A DNA stretch of 64,000 bases from assembly GCA_905182995.1 (NCBI GenBank), contig CAJJDP010000006.1, positions 773,502 through 837,501 on the forward strand, read 5' to 3'. The number at the start of each line of letters is the position of its first letter. Position 1 is the stretch's first letter. A program made the position numbers and the translations under genes. Below are positions 11,263 to 30,653 of the stretch, in pieces. This DNA is from Paramecium octaurelia (taxonomy: Eukaryota; Ciliophora; Oligohymenophorea; Peniculida; Parameciidae). The notes under the pieces are model-generated. The model searched no databases. It worked only from the letters and a program-made list of their open reading frames with translations, and was not told where the DNA came from.

Positions 11263-12642
11263 ATGAATATCAATAATCAAAGACGAAGCCCAGTGCAGCC
11301 TTAATCATAGCTATTGATGAATATATTCAAAGAGATAAAAAATGAATAGATTGATTTTAGTTTAATCCCAATACATCACATAGTGAATTAATATGAAAAG
11401 AAATTCTAATTAGCTAAATCAAAGTCAATTCAAAGAAAAGGTGTTTTGCCACAACTAAAATTATCTATATTGCATTTTAAAGATCAAATCCAAAAGCAAG
11501 TTCAATAATTACTTTCAATAATTGATAATATTCTCATAAAAGAAGCAAATTCGTCATAATAATATTCAGAGTTAAATGATTAAATTAATAAATTCTACTT
11601 ATTAGATTATGAACCTTTATTGAAATAACTTAAAGAATTTGCCAATGTTTAGAAGGATGGCCTCCTTTAAATAAAAAAATTTGTTAAAAAGTTTGAAGGA
11701 GATTGTATAAATTATAAAATTGTGGAATCTTTGGAATAAAATAAATTATCAAATGTGCTACTCTTCAATCATTAAAATGACGTTTTTTTCTAAGGGATTG
11801 GAGAGAATGTAAAAATTTGGTAATTTAAAAATGGGCAACTCTATAATAGCTAACTATTGTATGGTCACAATCAATAAATTTATTGCTTAGCTTGTAGCAA
11901 AAATAATAACATGCTTGTTTCAGGAAGTGCTGATAAATCAATTCGAATTTGGGAGGAGATAAGTCATAAGAATTGGTAAACAACTTAAATACTAAAAGGA
12001 CATACTGGATATATATATAGTATAATTATCAACAAATCAGATGACTAAATTCTGTCCAGCAGCAGTGATAACTCAATACTTGTTTGGGGGAAGAAGCAAA
12101 ATATATGGGAGTGCATCTAAAATATAGATGTTCATCAAAATTCTGTTTATTAATTGAGTTTCAACTAATCATATACTCAGTTTTCTTCATGCAGTTACGA
12201 TAGAAATTTAATAATATGGAGTCTAAATCAGGAATAAGAATGGAAAAAATAACAAATCATTAAGCATTAATCACAAAGCTTTAGAGCTTGTTTTATCTAG
12301 GACAATTAAATAGTTCTTTAATAAAACTCACATAGATACATAGAAATTTACACAAGGAACCAAGCAAATATTTTTGTAAATACATAAAAAATAGAATTGC
12401 AGTACCTGAATGTTGATCTTTCTAGTTTTAGTCCATTGTAATTTGTAGTGAATAAATAGATATTACTACTTAAACACAATAACAAGACATTAATACTTAG
12501 AAGGAAGTAGAATTGGAAATTCTAAATTGAAGAAGAAATTGATGAGGAGGGGGTAGGAACTTTAACAAATGATGGTAAATATCTTTTGTTAATCAATAAC
12601 AAGCTGCGATCATTACAAATCTATGAATAATAATTACAATGA
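11263..12642 (+). CDS. WD40-repeat protein with coiled-coil N-terminus
   Basis: Intronless frame of 459 residues. Residues 1-180 are helical and Gln/Lys rich (QVQQLLSIIDNILIKEA, FVKKFEGDC), probably a coiled coil. From about 190 onward there are WD40 repeats: FQGIGENVKIWQF, SGSADKSIRIWEE preceded by GHNQQIYCLACSKN, SSSDNSILVWGKK preceded by GHTGYIYSIIINKSD, and SSCSYDRNLIIWSLN. Later blades are degenerate. This is a beta-propeller scaffold, probably for protein complexes; ciliates have large families of such N-coiled-coil WD40 proteins. No specific function can be assigned. Confidence 0.88.
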
Positions 12643-12815
12643 CGATTTATTTTTAATTTTAATTCATTTACAAAATTAAGTATTTTTAAATTTCATGAAT
12701 ATTATATTTTTTAAGATATACAACAAAAATACTAGCTGTATTTTCAAATCCTAATTCTTATTTTAATTTTACTAATATTATTATACAAATATTAATTAAT
12801 AATTTATTTACTTTA

Positions 12816-14977
12816 ATGCTCACTGAAAGCCAGAGTTAATCATCTATTCACTGTTTTGTTGATGGTAAGGATTATAAAATAAATTAAGGATTTAAGAGTC
12901 AATAGATAAACCTCTTGTAAGATAATTGTTAAACTTCGGAGTTATTTCTAAAATAAGGTTAGGAATGATTTGATAATATTAAAGCCAAAATATTGCACTC
13001 TCTAGGAAGAAATGAAGAAGCTTTGTTAAATTTGAGTAAGGCCATAGAACTTGATTAAAAAATGATAGATGCTTATTTTACCAGAGGTACAATAGATTAA
13101 TATCTTTAGGGAATATCTACAGATTACTTAATCAAACTTAATTAGCTTTATAAGATTATAAGAAATGTGTGTCAGAAGGAACTAATAATCATCAGGTCTA
13201 TTATAATTTAGGTAACGACTTAATTAAACTCAGGTTTACTTTTAGCTGAAAATAACAGGAAGGAAGAAGCTCTTTAATATTTTGATTAATCACTTAAATA
13301 TTCAACAACTTTGGAAACATTAATTAACAAAGGAATTTTATGCATCTAACTCAATCTTTTTGAACAATCACTCGAAACTTTTGAAAGGGCCTTGGATATT
13401 GATCTTAAATGCCATATAGTTTATTTTAGCAAAGGTATATGTAGAAACTACACAATTAGGTTATGCCTTGTATAAGCTCGATAGATTGAAAGAATCTCTG
13501 GAATGTTATAATTATGCAATCAAACTCAATAATTACTTGATTAACGGTTATAATAACAGAGGTAAATTTAACCATCATTTTTAAAGCCGTTGTTCTTTGT
13601 AAACTAGGTTAAGAGAAGGAGGCTATTGAGAGTTTGAAAATAGGTTTAAAATTCTCATCTGAAGATCCAATATTAAATTTAAATTTGTTTAAATTGTACA
13701 GAATCTAAAAATAAATAGAGGAATCTAATATAATCAAAAATAAACTAATTGGGATTGAGCCAATGTGGTAAGAAATTGAAAATTTAGAATTAATTGAATC
13801 TGTACTTGAAACCACAAAAAATGAGATCAATCTGTTATAAACTAATAATTTAGATTAATCTCTAAGACTATTAAATAATTATTTTGAGAGAGTTCAAAAT
13901 GCTTATAAGAATTTGTGGAATTATGATTTAGAACTTGAAAAAATTCAGCCTCAATTTAATTAATAAGATACATTTTCAATCTCTTAAATACTTGAATAAT
14001 CTTTGAATACAGAAGAAACAATTATAAAGCATAAGCTACTTTACATGCAAGACAGAATTTATTTCTAATCATTATATTGGAGATTACTAAATTACCTTAG
14101 AATCATTTAATTAGCTCAAACTGAAGAAAGTAACTAAAAGCTAAAGGAAATTGTTGATTAAATTAATAATTCTAATTAAATGCTACTCCCCCCAGAAAAT
14201 GATAGAATGAATTTCAACAATTAATCGATGATTTAGAGCTATATTCTTACTAGTTCATATAATAAAGATATTAAAAATAATGAAAGTTAAACTTAGAAAA
14301 TTTCCAATAATTCAGCAGTTTACTAAAGAACAAGAAGTGCTTCCAGAAGAACAACTAAAAAACCTATTATTGATAAATCAAAATCATAACCTTCTTAAAT
14401 GAAAATAAAAGGAGAAAGAAATTCTATGTCAACCAATTAAATCATTCCAGCTAGAATATATCCTTAATAGCGAACATCATATTAATAAAAGGAGAAGAAT
14501 TACATTGAGTTTAAGCCTATTTTAATATCATTAGAAATTGTTAAATTAATTAATGAGAGTTTAGGAGTTAAATAATTTTCAGATTTATAGATTAGAAACA
14601 TAATAAAAGTAATTAGTAATAAAGTAAAAAATCCTAAGGAACTTGAAGTTGAAATCTAATATGCTGCTTATGAATTATCAAATAGAAAATTAGAATAGAA
14701 ATAAATTAGCAGTTAAATATAATAGATTTAAAGAAAAGAATATGAATTAAATAGGCTTGATTATATTGATTTAAGGTAATGGTAACAAGGGATTGATGAT
14801 ACTATTTAGATTCTGCACTATTTTAAAGACAATTACAGAACTTTAATAGAACCACTATAACAGGCACTTAGATTCTAAATCTAAGCCAGTTCAACTTATG
14901 TTAGAAAGTCAAATGTTAAAAATGCAGAATAGAAAGTAATTCAAGTTGAGAATAGTTGCACATGCTTAATTTTTTGA
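12816..14977 (+). CDS. Tetratricopeptide-repeat (TPR) protein
   Basis: 671 residues. The N-terminal third is split by six short introns (24, 27, 23, 22, 25 and 25 nt), all falling between TPR units: ILHSLGRNEEALLNLSKAIELD, then repeats around NRKEEALQYFDQSL, LFEQSLETFERALDID, ALYKLDRLKESLECYNYAI and LCKLGQEKEAIESLKIG. Roughly six TPRs occupy residues 50-250. The remainder is a long Gln/Asn/Ser-rich helical region with a basic stretch (RTRSASRRTTKKP). TPRs are protein-binding scaffolds; the partner is unknown. The frame closes exactly (2,016 coding bases) only with all six introns removed, which supports the model. Confidence 0.87.
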
Positions 14978-15428
14978 TTTTAATGAAAAGAGATAATATA
15001 AAATAAATAATGAAAATAAAAAAATCAAAATATAATTTAAAATTGATAGAAGAATATATTCTGTTTAACAATTCATATCCAATCTTAAATATCTTCTTTT
15101 AAAGAATCATATTATAATAGTGAAGCTTAAAATAAATATCATCCATATCAATAAAATTTAGAAAGTATTATTTAATATATTATTTCCAATATATCAATAT
15201 ACATTAAGATTATCTAATTAATTATAAGATTATGTATTTTTCCATTATCATTCTGCTATATTTGATTAAATAAATAAAGAATGAATTAAGAGTGTTATTT
15301 TACAATTGAATTTGAATTTTTTCGAAATATACAATACTATATTAGCTTAAATTTATCAATGAATTAGTATACTACCAATTTTATCCAAATTATAATTGCT
15401 TTTATAGTTAAATAATAAAATTTCAATA
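14978..15428. other. Intergenic
   Basis: Very AT-rich spacer, with no coding-like frame, repeat or RNA gene visible. Confidence 0.55.
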
Positions 15429-15899
15429 ATGGATTAAGACTCAGATAATTCAGAAATCTACATTATAGTGTTTGTAATTATTTTACTAGTCTTCCTGGGT
15501 ATTGCTTTATTCATTTATATTCGTAAATAACAATAAAACAGAAATAAAAAACTTGAAGAGGAAATTAATAAATTGCAACAATATGTTAATTCTTGTGATC
15601 GTAAACAAGAAAGTCGAACAGATAATGTTAATACTTAGCCATAAATTTTAAGCTAAACCAATTCTTTCACAAAAACTAATCGGATGTATCAATAGGAACA
15701 ACCAGATTAAAACAAATAAACTGGTAAGATGTTTCTTGATCTTGAAAAATCTGAAAGAGAGATTATTAATTAACAGTCTCCTCATTCTCCAAAATCCCCT
15801 CCAGATGAAGAAGAAAAAAAACAAACAATTGAGAGTGGAAGAAAAAAAGTGGTTGGAATTAAAAAAAAAAACCTTTAAATAGAAATCCCTTAAGATTGA
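15429..15899 (+). CDS. Small single-pass membrane protein
   Basis: Intronless frame of 156 residues. A short acidic N-terminus (MDQDSDNSE) is followed by one strong membrane helix at about residues 10-32 (IYIIVFVIILLVFLGIALFI), then a basic, Gln-rich cytoplasmic tail with a short coiled-coil stretch (NKKLEEEINKLQQYV) and a Pro/Ser patch (SPHSPKSPP). No cleavable signal peptide is evident. The layout resembles the small gene at 45021-45275, but I cannot show they are related. Function unknown. Confidence 0.72.
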
Positions 15900-15925
15900 A
15901 TCTATAATTAATACGTATATTGTCC

Positions 15926-17066
15926 TCATCCAAAAAATTCAATTTAACTTAAATATGTTTTGAGCAATTTTTATTATTATTCTGTAAATTCATGAAGCTG
16001 ATTACTAATATATATCCTTGATATTCCTCTAAGTTACTCTTTAAATTAATTTATCTATCTTATTAAATCATCAGATAAAATTTAACTATATCCAAAAGAA
16101 ATTCCGAACTCTGTCAAACTTTTATTGCTGACAATTTTTAAAATTAATTATAAAGTTTATTCATTTGCATTTGAACCAATTAAATTGATTTTAAACTTTT
16201 CTAATCTTGGTAAATACTAGATTGCATTAATTATCTCTTCTAAATTTTATGCCTTTAGAGGAGATTTAATGGCGTTAATTTACAAGCTACTTAAAGACAC
16301 AAATTTTGGAAAAATACTTCCTATACCTCCCCAATTATTTTATAATCTAGTTGTATTACTTATAAAATTTACAATTCTAATCGAAGTTTTGGAATGTAGG
16401 TAGATATTCCTTTTAGATCATCTATTCCCTTTACTTTTAAATATTTTTAGGAATCCATAATTTTTGATTATTCTTTAAACTCTTAATTGTAGATATCATT
16501 TACAATTTAATGGAGACATTCTACTATTTAACTTCCTTTAAGTTCCCATAGATATTCTTTTTCATGTTAAGACTTTAGTTTTTATAGTTAAATGAATTCC
16601 TTTATTAATTCTTTTTCTCCTTCGAAATCAGCTTAAAATAAATTTTTCATTATCTTAGTATCATGCTCAAAATTCTCTTGCTATAAATACGTTTCTATTT
16701 CCTGAAAATTTAAATATTCTATTACTAATTATAAAGTTAAAATGAGTTCATTAAATTTTGGTTATAAATTTCCTAGACTTAATAAGATAGATTGGGCATC
16801 TTTAAATCTCTATGAATTTTAATACTCTATACCTTCTCTTTCTAGATTTGAACTTTTTCGATTGTATTCTACATTATCCACAGAAACTCATCATATTTCT
16901 TAATATAAGCTTTGCAATTTTTATGGTTCTAAAGTAAACAATCAATACAAATCAATCCATTGTCTTAACATTGCGGGTCAGAACACACTAGTACAAGTTT
17001 TTAGTTATGAATTTAACATAAATGAGGTTTATTTATGATAAACACATCTTTGTTTTTTGAATTCAT
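15926..17066 (-). CDS. B-box zinc-finger protein with coiled coil
   Basis: The N-terminus carries Cys/His pairs in the B-box order: LCQIHNQKL, VCSDPQCQ, LICIDCLLQNHKN. Such zinc-binding modules occur in TRIM-like scaffold and ubiquitin-ligase proteins, but no RING is seen upstream. After a 23-nt intron (GTATAG...TTCATAG) follows a long helical region (QQENFEHDTKIMKNLF, QKLKSQHEKEYLWEL). The C-terminal 100 residues (NLEEIINAIQYLPRLEKFKI, ILKIVSNKSLTEFGISF) look like leucine-rich repeats. To reach that last frame a second removal of about 38 nt near 16260 is required, longer than normal here, so the splice there is uncertain. The stop lies only 26 bp from the convergent stop at 15899. Confidence 0.75.
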
Positions 17067-17405
17067 TGAATTAATAAATTTGAAATAATAATTAAATTCT
17101 TACTTTTTTTGTTTATTATTTTCTTATAAAATTAGGTGAGTACAAATATTTATACTTGTTTAATTGTAAGAGAAAAACAAGGTTAGAAGAACTTAATTTA
17201 ATTAAAAAATAAAATTAGTATAAAATAAACGAGTTTTAAAGATCTTATTATTCTTAAGTCAATTATTAATTATAATTTTTAACTCAATTATTTTCAATTT
17301 TCCTAAAAGGTATATCAAGTTTAGAGTAAGATTTGAATTTCCATTTATTTTGATTAATGCTAAAAAATATAACTTCTTTGAGCCTTTAAATAACTAAATT
17401 TTAAT
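17067..17405. other. Intergenic
   Basis: AT-rich spacer upstream of the B-box gene's start; nothing recognisable. Confidence 0.5.
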
Positions 17406-18720
17406 TGAACATGTCTTCAAATAGTTTTGGATAATTTAGAACTAAGGTATATTCTATATAATCTTATTCCTTATTTAATTCGATTATTGGAAGCTCTAGA
17501 TGACTTCTGTTTTAAGAGATTACCATTATCAAAATAGTTTACAGCCAGAATACTGAAAATAAATTTTTATACCCTTATATTTTAAATTTTTTTAAACATT
17601 ATACTTTTACTCCTCCTGATAAATTGAGAATTTTCTATAGTTGATTGCATGGAGAAAAGGTTTGAACAGTATAATCCTTAAGAAATAATGCAGATAAATA
17701 ATGATAATTTAGCTGAATTATTTTAAATTTTGAATCTCCTTTCAAAATAAGTTTAAAAAGATGATTTGAATAACTTGTAAAATATTTTTTCATGAAAGAG
17801 GCTTATAATTCTTTAGATATATTATGGCTATTTTTAGTATCATTTAGAATGATTAAAAAGTTTGGATAATCACTGAAAATTTCACAATAATTCATACGTA
17901 TTGAATATTTTTTCTTATTTTTGCCTAATATTTCTCTATCATAGATGTTCTTTTGATAACTTTTTAATCGATTTAGTATGAAGGCCTCTATAGATTGATT
18001 GTTAAATTAAAATTCCCTTAAAAAATGTCTCAAATTACATCCTTGACAAAAGTCTTCATTATAATTAAAAATCTATGATTATTTATGAATCTATTTTATT
18101 TCAAATTACGAATTATTATATCGAAAATAAAAGTAGGGCTTGTCTACAATTTATGGTAAAAGTTAATCTAAATTTTAAAATATAATTACCCCAACCATGA
18201 TCCTTTAATGTGAGTAAGAATTGAGATCTTAGTGTTTTATCAAATTGATATTAAACAATCCCTAGCCATAATGAGACTAATAAAGTCAGAGATATTGAAA
18301 ACCAATCAAATTGTTAGTATACTTTTTATATTCCTAATCTAAAACAAGCCATGATTGAAATTTATGGTAAAGAGTATATGAAATCAGAACCAATTAGCAA
18401 CATTAGTTGTGTTGCCATAATATTTGCGCCAAAGATGTACATTTAATGAGAAGTTGCACTTTCATCCAAATTTATTTATACAAGGCAAAAAAGCAAATTT
18501 AATATATTTAATCCTTCTAGAATGTACTTTGGGTATTATCTAACAGCGCATACAGTAATCAAAGCAACAGATGATTAAGCTAAATCTAATGGTAAACTAT
18601 CATTGTCATTTCCTATAATTTTTAATATTGCTGAAATTGTATTCATAATTATAAATCCAGAAGAAACCCCATATAGAATTTATTTCCTCATAACAAGTCT
18701 TGTTGATTGATACTGTACTT
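17406..18720 (+). pseudogene. Decayed protein-coding region (origin unknown)
   Basis: Several coding-like stretches on the plus strand lie in different frames with in-frame TGA between them: LRYILYNLIPYLIRLLEALD near 17440-17620, MEKRFEQYNPQEIM... at 17650-17800, a hydrophobic stretch near 17815-17930, TPTMILQCEQELRS near 18190, NKVRDIENQSNCQYTFYIPNL at about 18250-18440 and SRMYFGYYLTAHTVIKATDD near 18510-18710. I could not join them with introns of normal size at every break, so I treat it as a degraded host gene rather than an intact one. The family is not recognised. A multi-intron gene that I failed to splice remains possible. Confidence 0.4.
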
Positions 18721-19006
18721 CTAATAATTGCTAACTAAACCTGAGAGTGAATTTATTCATTATATTATTTGAAATATAAATTAATTGAAAGTGGATGTAA
18801 GTATTATTAAATTAGATTAAACTATATATCAGGAATTTATTAAAACGAACTTTTTTTGATAAATTATGGATACCAAAGCAAAATGTTAAATTTTTCTTTG
18901 AGATCTTCCTTAGGGTAAATTGAAATAATATTAAAAAATAGTAAAATCATTAGTAATAAAAAGAGTTACTGATTTATAAATTTGATGTAATAAATAAATC
19001 ATTTTA

Positions 19007-19957
19007 TCATTAATTAGATCTTTATTAAATCCATTCTGTAATTTTTGGAATAAGTTCAAGTATTTCTTCCTCTTGAACACAGTTATGCCACATCTAATCA
19101 CAGTGTATAATTTATTTATCTAAAGAGGGACTTTATTTCATTAATTCTTAGCCAACATTTGGGTCTACTACTTTATCCATTCCTGCAGTTATCACTAAGA
19201 AGGGCTTCTTATAAGAAGAGAATGTTTGGGGAAGAGATCTCATAGTAGATACCAATGTTCTTCCTGTTCCAGGCAGTACGGCCACTAAAGTACAATATGG
19301 ATCTTTCAGATTATCCTCTTAAATTTGAGGATTTCTTGATCCAGGTTACCTTACTGGTGGAAAAGGATTCCATGTAGGACAACAAGCTCCAAATATCAGA
19401 CCTAAGGACTTCATAAATGATTAATTATATCTATTATCCATAATAGCTGGAGTTATTAATATTGTGCCTTCGCATTAATTGAACTATCCCATTAAATATG
19501 AAGCCATTCCTCCCATTGATTGTCCCAAAGTAAATAGTGATAAATCAGGATAAAGATTACGTATTTTTTAAATAAATTGAATGCAATCATTTTCTAGTTA
19601 CTCTCTAGACTCAAGCCAACCTCTAACTCCTTAGCTTTTACCAAATCCTCTAAAATCAAATCCTACTGCAACACTATTGGCTTATTTACTTACAGCCTAA
19701 GCTATATGAGCATATAAACCAAGATGCTCATTCAAACCATGAAAAAACACAGTAATTGATTTTGGTTACTGCAAGGTTGTGTTACATCTGTAAGTTGCTA
19801 AATTGATTCCTTATCCTTTTTGCGTAACTTAAAAATTGATAAAATTTTCTTCATCCCATTTGTGATTACCAACTGGATTGGGCTTCCGATATTTTTCTTC
19901 TGGAACTGCATTTTATATCATTTAGTTTCTCCTATTTGGATCTGATTAATTACTCAT
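19007..19957 (-). CDS. Monoacylglycerol-lipase-like serine hydrolase
   Basis: Intronless, 316 residues, alpha/beta-hydrolase fold. The oxyanion motif FFHGLNEH (HG-x3-H type), the strand GFDFRGFGKSQG, the nucleophile elbow LGQSMGGM (GxSxG), the acid in DKVVDPN and the catalytic His in MWHNC are all in the expected order and spacing for the monoglyceride lipase / lysophospholipase family. The predicted role is hydrolysis of monoacylglycerols or lysophospholipids in the cytosol. There is no signal peptide. Length matches bacterial and eukaryotic MGLs. The catalytic triad appears complete. Confidence 0.9.
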
Positions 19958-20111
19958 AAATAGAGTATGAAATTTAATTTTATTAAAATAACATTAACAA
20001 TTGAAACTTATTTATTATTTATTTTATAATAATCATCAGAAAAAAAAATTCATTGTTTTTCTAGAATTTATTAGAATCATTAAATATTTGTAAAAGAATA
20101 ATAATAAGATT

Positions 20112-21596
20112 ATGAATTAATAAGATTTTCAACTTCTTGAAGAGAAAAAAAACAATTAAGTTTATGTTTTAGATCAAATTGAAAAGGAAAGATTAAACTT
20201 TTTATGGGGGCTCTGTCATAAAGGCAGCTTAACAATTAATAATGCTCTGCAGATAATGGAGGAGGAAAAGGGCAAAGAAGAAACTTGGGTTGATTAATAG
20301 ATTTAAGTAAAAACTTAAAAATTGAAAAATTTAAGAGTGAAGTTTGAAGACTTTTCCAAAGTGAACTAGTACGATGCTACATCAGATATTTAAAATATTG
20401 ATCTTTCCATTAAAAATATAGAAGACGAACTTTAAAATAATAGAAAATGGAAATTTGATTAAAATAACAAGTTAACATTATAAAGCATAGAAAAATTAAA
20501 TAATTTAGTTTCTTAAAAAGATTAGCTTATTGTTCAAAGAAATTTAGAATAATATAAGGACACCTGTGAAAATTAAAATTATCTTAATTATCTTCTAAAA
20601 TATCAATATCTAAATAAGAACATTTGGTAAAAGTATAAATTTTACAAAACAATACAAGTTTTGAAACGAATTAAATAAGTATATGCATCAGGCTTCAACC
20701 ATAATGGTAATATATTAGTGACAGCATTATCTGATGGCTTGTATTTTTGGAAATTTTAAGAAAACAATTATACATTTTTATATAACCTGTGCACAGGTAC
20801 GCTCTAAATCAGAATGTTATTTAGTAAATTTTAAGATCTATTTATTACTCATGACCTTGTAGGTTAATTCGGAATAGTTAAGATGATAAATGGAAAATGG
20901 CAATTGTAATAACTAATACAAGGACATTAAGATTAGATTTGCTCGGTTCTGCTATAATAAAATGATAATTAGATTATAACAGCGAGTTAAAAAAATGGAA
21001 TCAAATTTTGGTATGTAGATGCTTTCAATAACTGGAGTTGTTAATATAACTTTTAGTTTAATAGCATTAATTTATCATATTTTACTGGAAACAATATAAA
21101 TTATTTAGTTTCTGGCACTTTTGATGGAAATATCTCAATATGGTAATACTAGGATATCAATATTGAAAAAATAATTATTAAGAAATTTTAAAGAGTTCTA
21201 AGTGCTCATCAAAGGACTATTAATAATATCACATTCATCAACTAATGGAAGTTTTCAAGTTTAAGTTATTTAAGTGAAATTAAAATATGGGAATAATCTC
21301 AATCAAATTATTTGTTTTATTAAAAGTAAGTAATTGAATTTGATGGTCTAAACTATTGGAGTGTTTTCACTTCAAAATTAACTTACATTCATAATTCAAA
21401 TGTATTATTTTGCTGTACAGGTAATCAAATTAAAATCTTCAAATTAAATGGGGATGGAAAGTTTAACCTAATCACAGAGATTATAAAAGAAAAAGAAATT
21501 TATGCATTTAGTGTGACTCAAGATGGAATGCGAATAACATACTCAAATCCAATTTCTTAAAAATTAATTATTAAATAAGCAATTGAAATATAATGA
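20112..21596 (+). CDS. WD40-repeat protein with coiled-coil N-terminus
   Basis: Intronless, 494 residues. Residues 1-190 are helical and charged (MNQQDFQLLEEKKN..., IEKERLNFLWGL, KLKNLRVKFEDF), likely a coiled coil. WD40-like blades follow from about 200: SDGLYFWKF, the degenerate TASQKNGIKFWYVDAFNNWS, SGTFDGNISIWQYQ and SYLSEIKIWEQS, with the His/Gly-Asp positions partly lost, so the propeller is divergent. Architecture is the same as the gene at 11263-12642, but the sequences are not close. Scaffold role inferred; specific function unknown. Confidence 0.83.
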
Positions 21597-21660
21597 TAAT
21601 ATTGAAAAGAATAAAATATAATTAATAACATATAATCGTTTTTTTAACTTAAATTAATCA

Positions 21661-25637
<3,977 letters not shown>

Positions 25638-26259
25638 AAAATTTATCATAAATAATTAATATTGATTCAGTTACTTAATTGCCTGTATTTATAGCAAAAA
25701 AACTAAAAATTATCACAAAATAAATTATTCATAGTATTTAAAAATTATAACCATTTATAATAATAATCCTCTGCTTTAATAAACCAAAAATGTCTATTTT
25801 TACTTGAAATTAAAATTTGGAAAAATATGAATTGAAAAAAATAAACTTTGCAAAAAACTAACTACCTTGTTTTATTTGACATTATTTTACTCAAATTAAT
25901 AATTAGAATACTTTAAAAGTAATAGCAAAATAAGAATTAATAGTTTACTAGTGTAGTTTCAATAATGAAAAACAGCAAAATTCTATGATTTTATTTGACC
26001 AGATATATTAATGCCTATAAGTCATTTTTGAGTGAGAAAAATGCATTCAACTTAACAAAAATAGGGTTTCCTATAATTATTTTGTAAATATGATGACTCA
26101 TATTTTTAATTATATTAATTCATATATTTCTTTTTTATTTATAAAAATTATTAAAAATTCTCTTTTAATGTTTTAAAAAAAAGTTAAAAAGTTAATTGCT
26201 TCCTTATGAAATATTTATTTGTGAAAAACCTATTTAAATTTAAATTTATATATGATCAA
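25638..26259. other. Spacer between the two ABCC copies
   Basis: AT-rich spacer with no coding-like frame; it would contain the promoter of copy A and the 3' end of copy B. It does not resemble the sequence upstream of copy B closely enough to be called a repeat by eye. Confidence 0.55.
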
Positions 26260-30273
<4,014 letters not shown>

Positions 30274-30653
30274 ATTATATATTGAATTGTTTAATTATAT
30301 AGATTAAATATATATTCTAATATATGGAATATAGATGTTTTTTGTATAACACTTGGTAATATATTATTCATAAAATTTTTGCATTTTGCTCATTCTATAA
30401 TTATGGTATATTTTCAATTAAAATTTCAATAATTTAGAATATAATAACGGGAGTAAGAGTGGAATTTTTCCCTTCTTTACTAATAAAATTTTTTCACCAT
30501 TTATATTTTAATATTATATATATATAAAATTTGAGATTTTTATGGTTATAACAACAAATTGAATTTGTGTTATAAAATTTATTATTGATTTGATTCTAGT
30601 GAGCAATCTCATTACCTCATTTTTTTATTTAATGATATCATAAAATTAAATTA
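30274..30653. other. Intergenic between divergent genes
   Basis: Very AT-rich spacer between the start of ABCC copy B and the start of the large membrane protein; presumably a two-way promoter. It contains a short (AT) run near 30518-30527. Confidence 0.55.
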
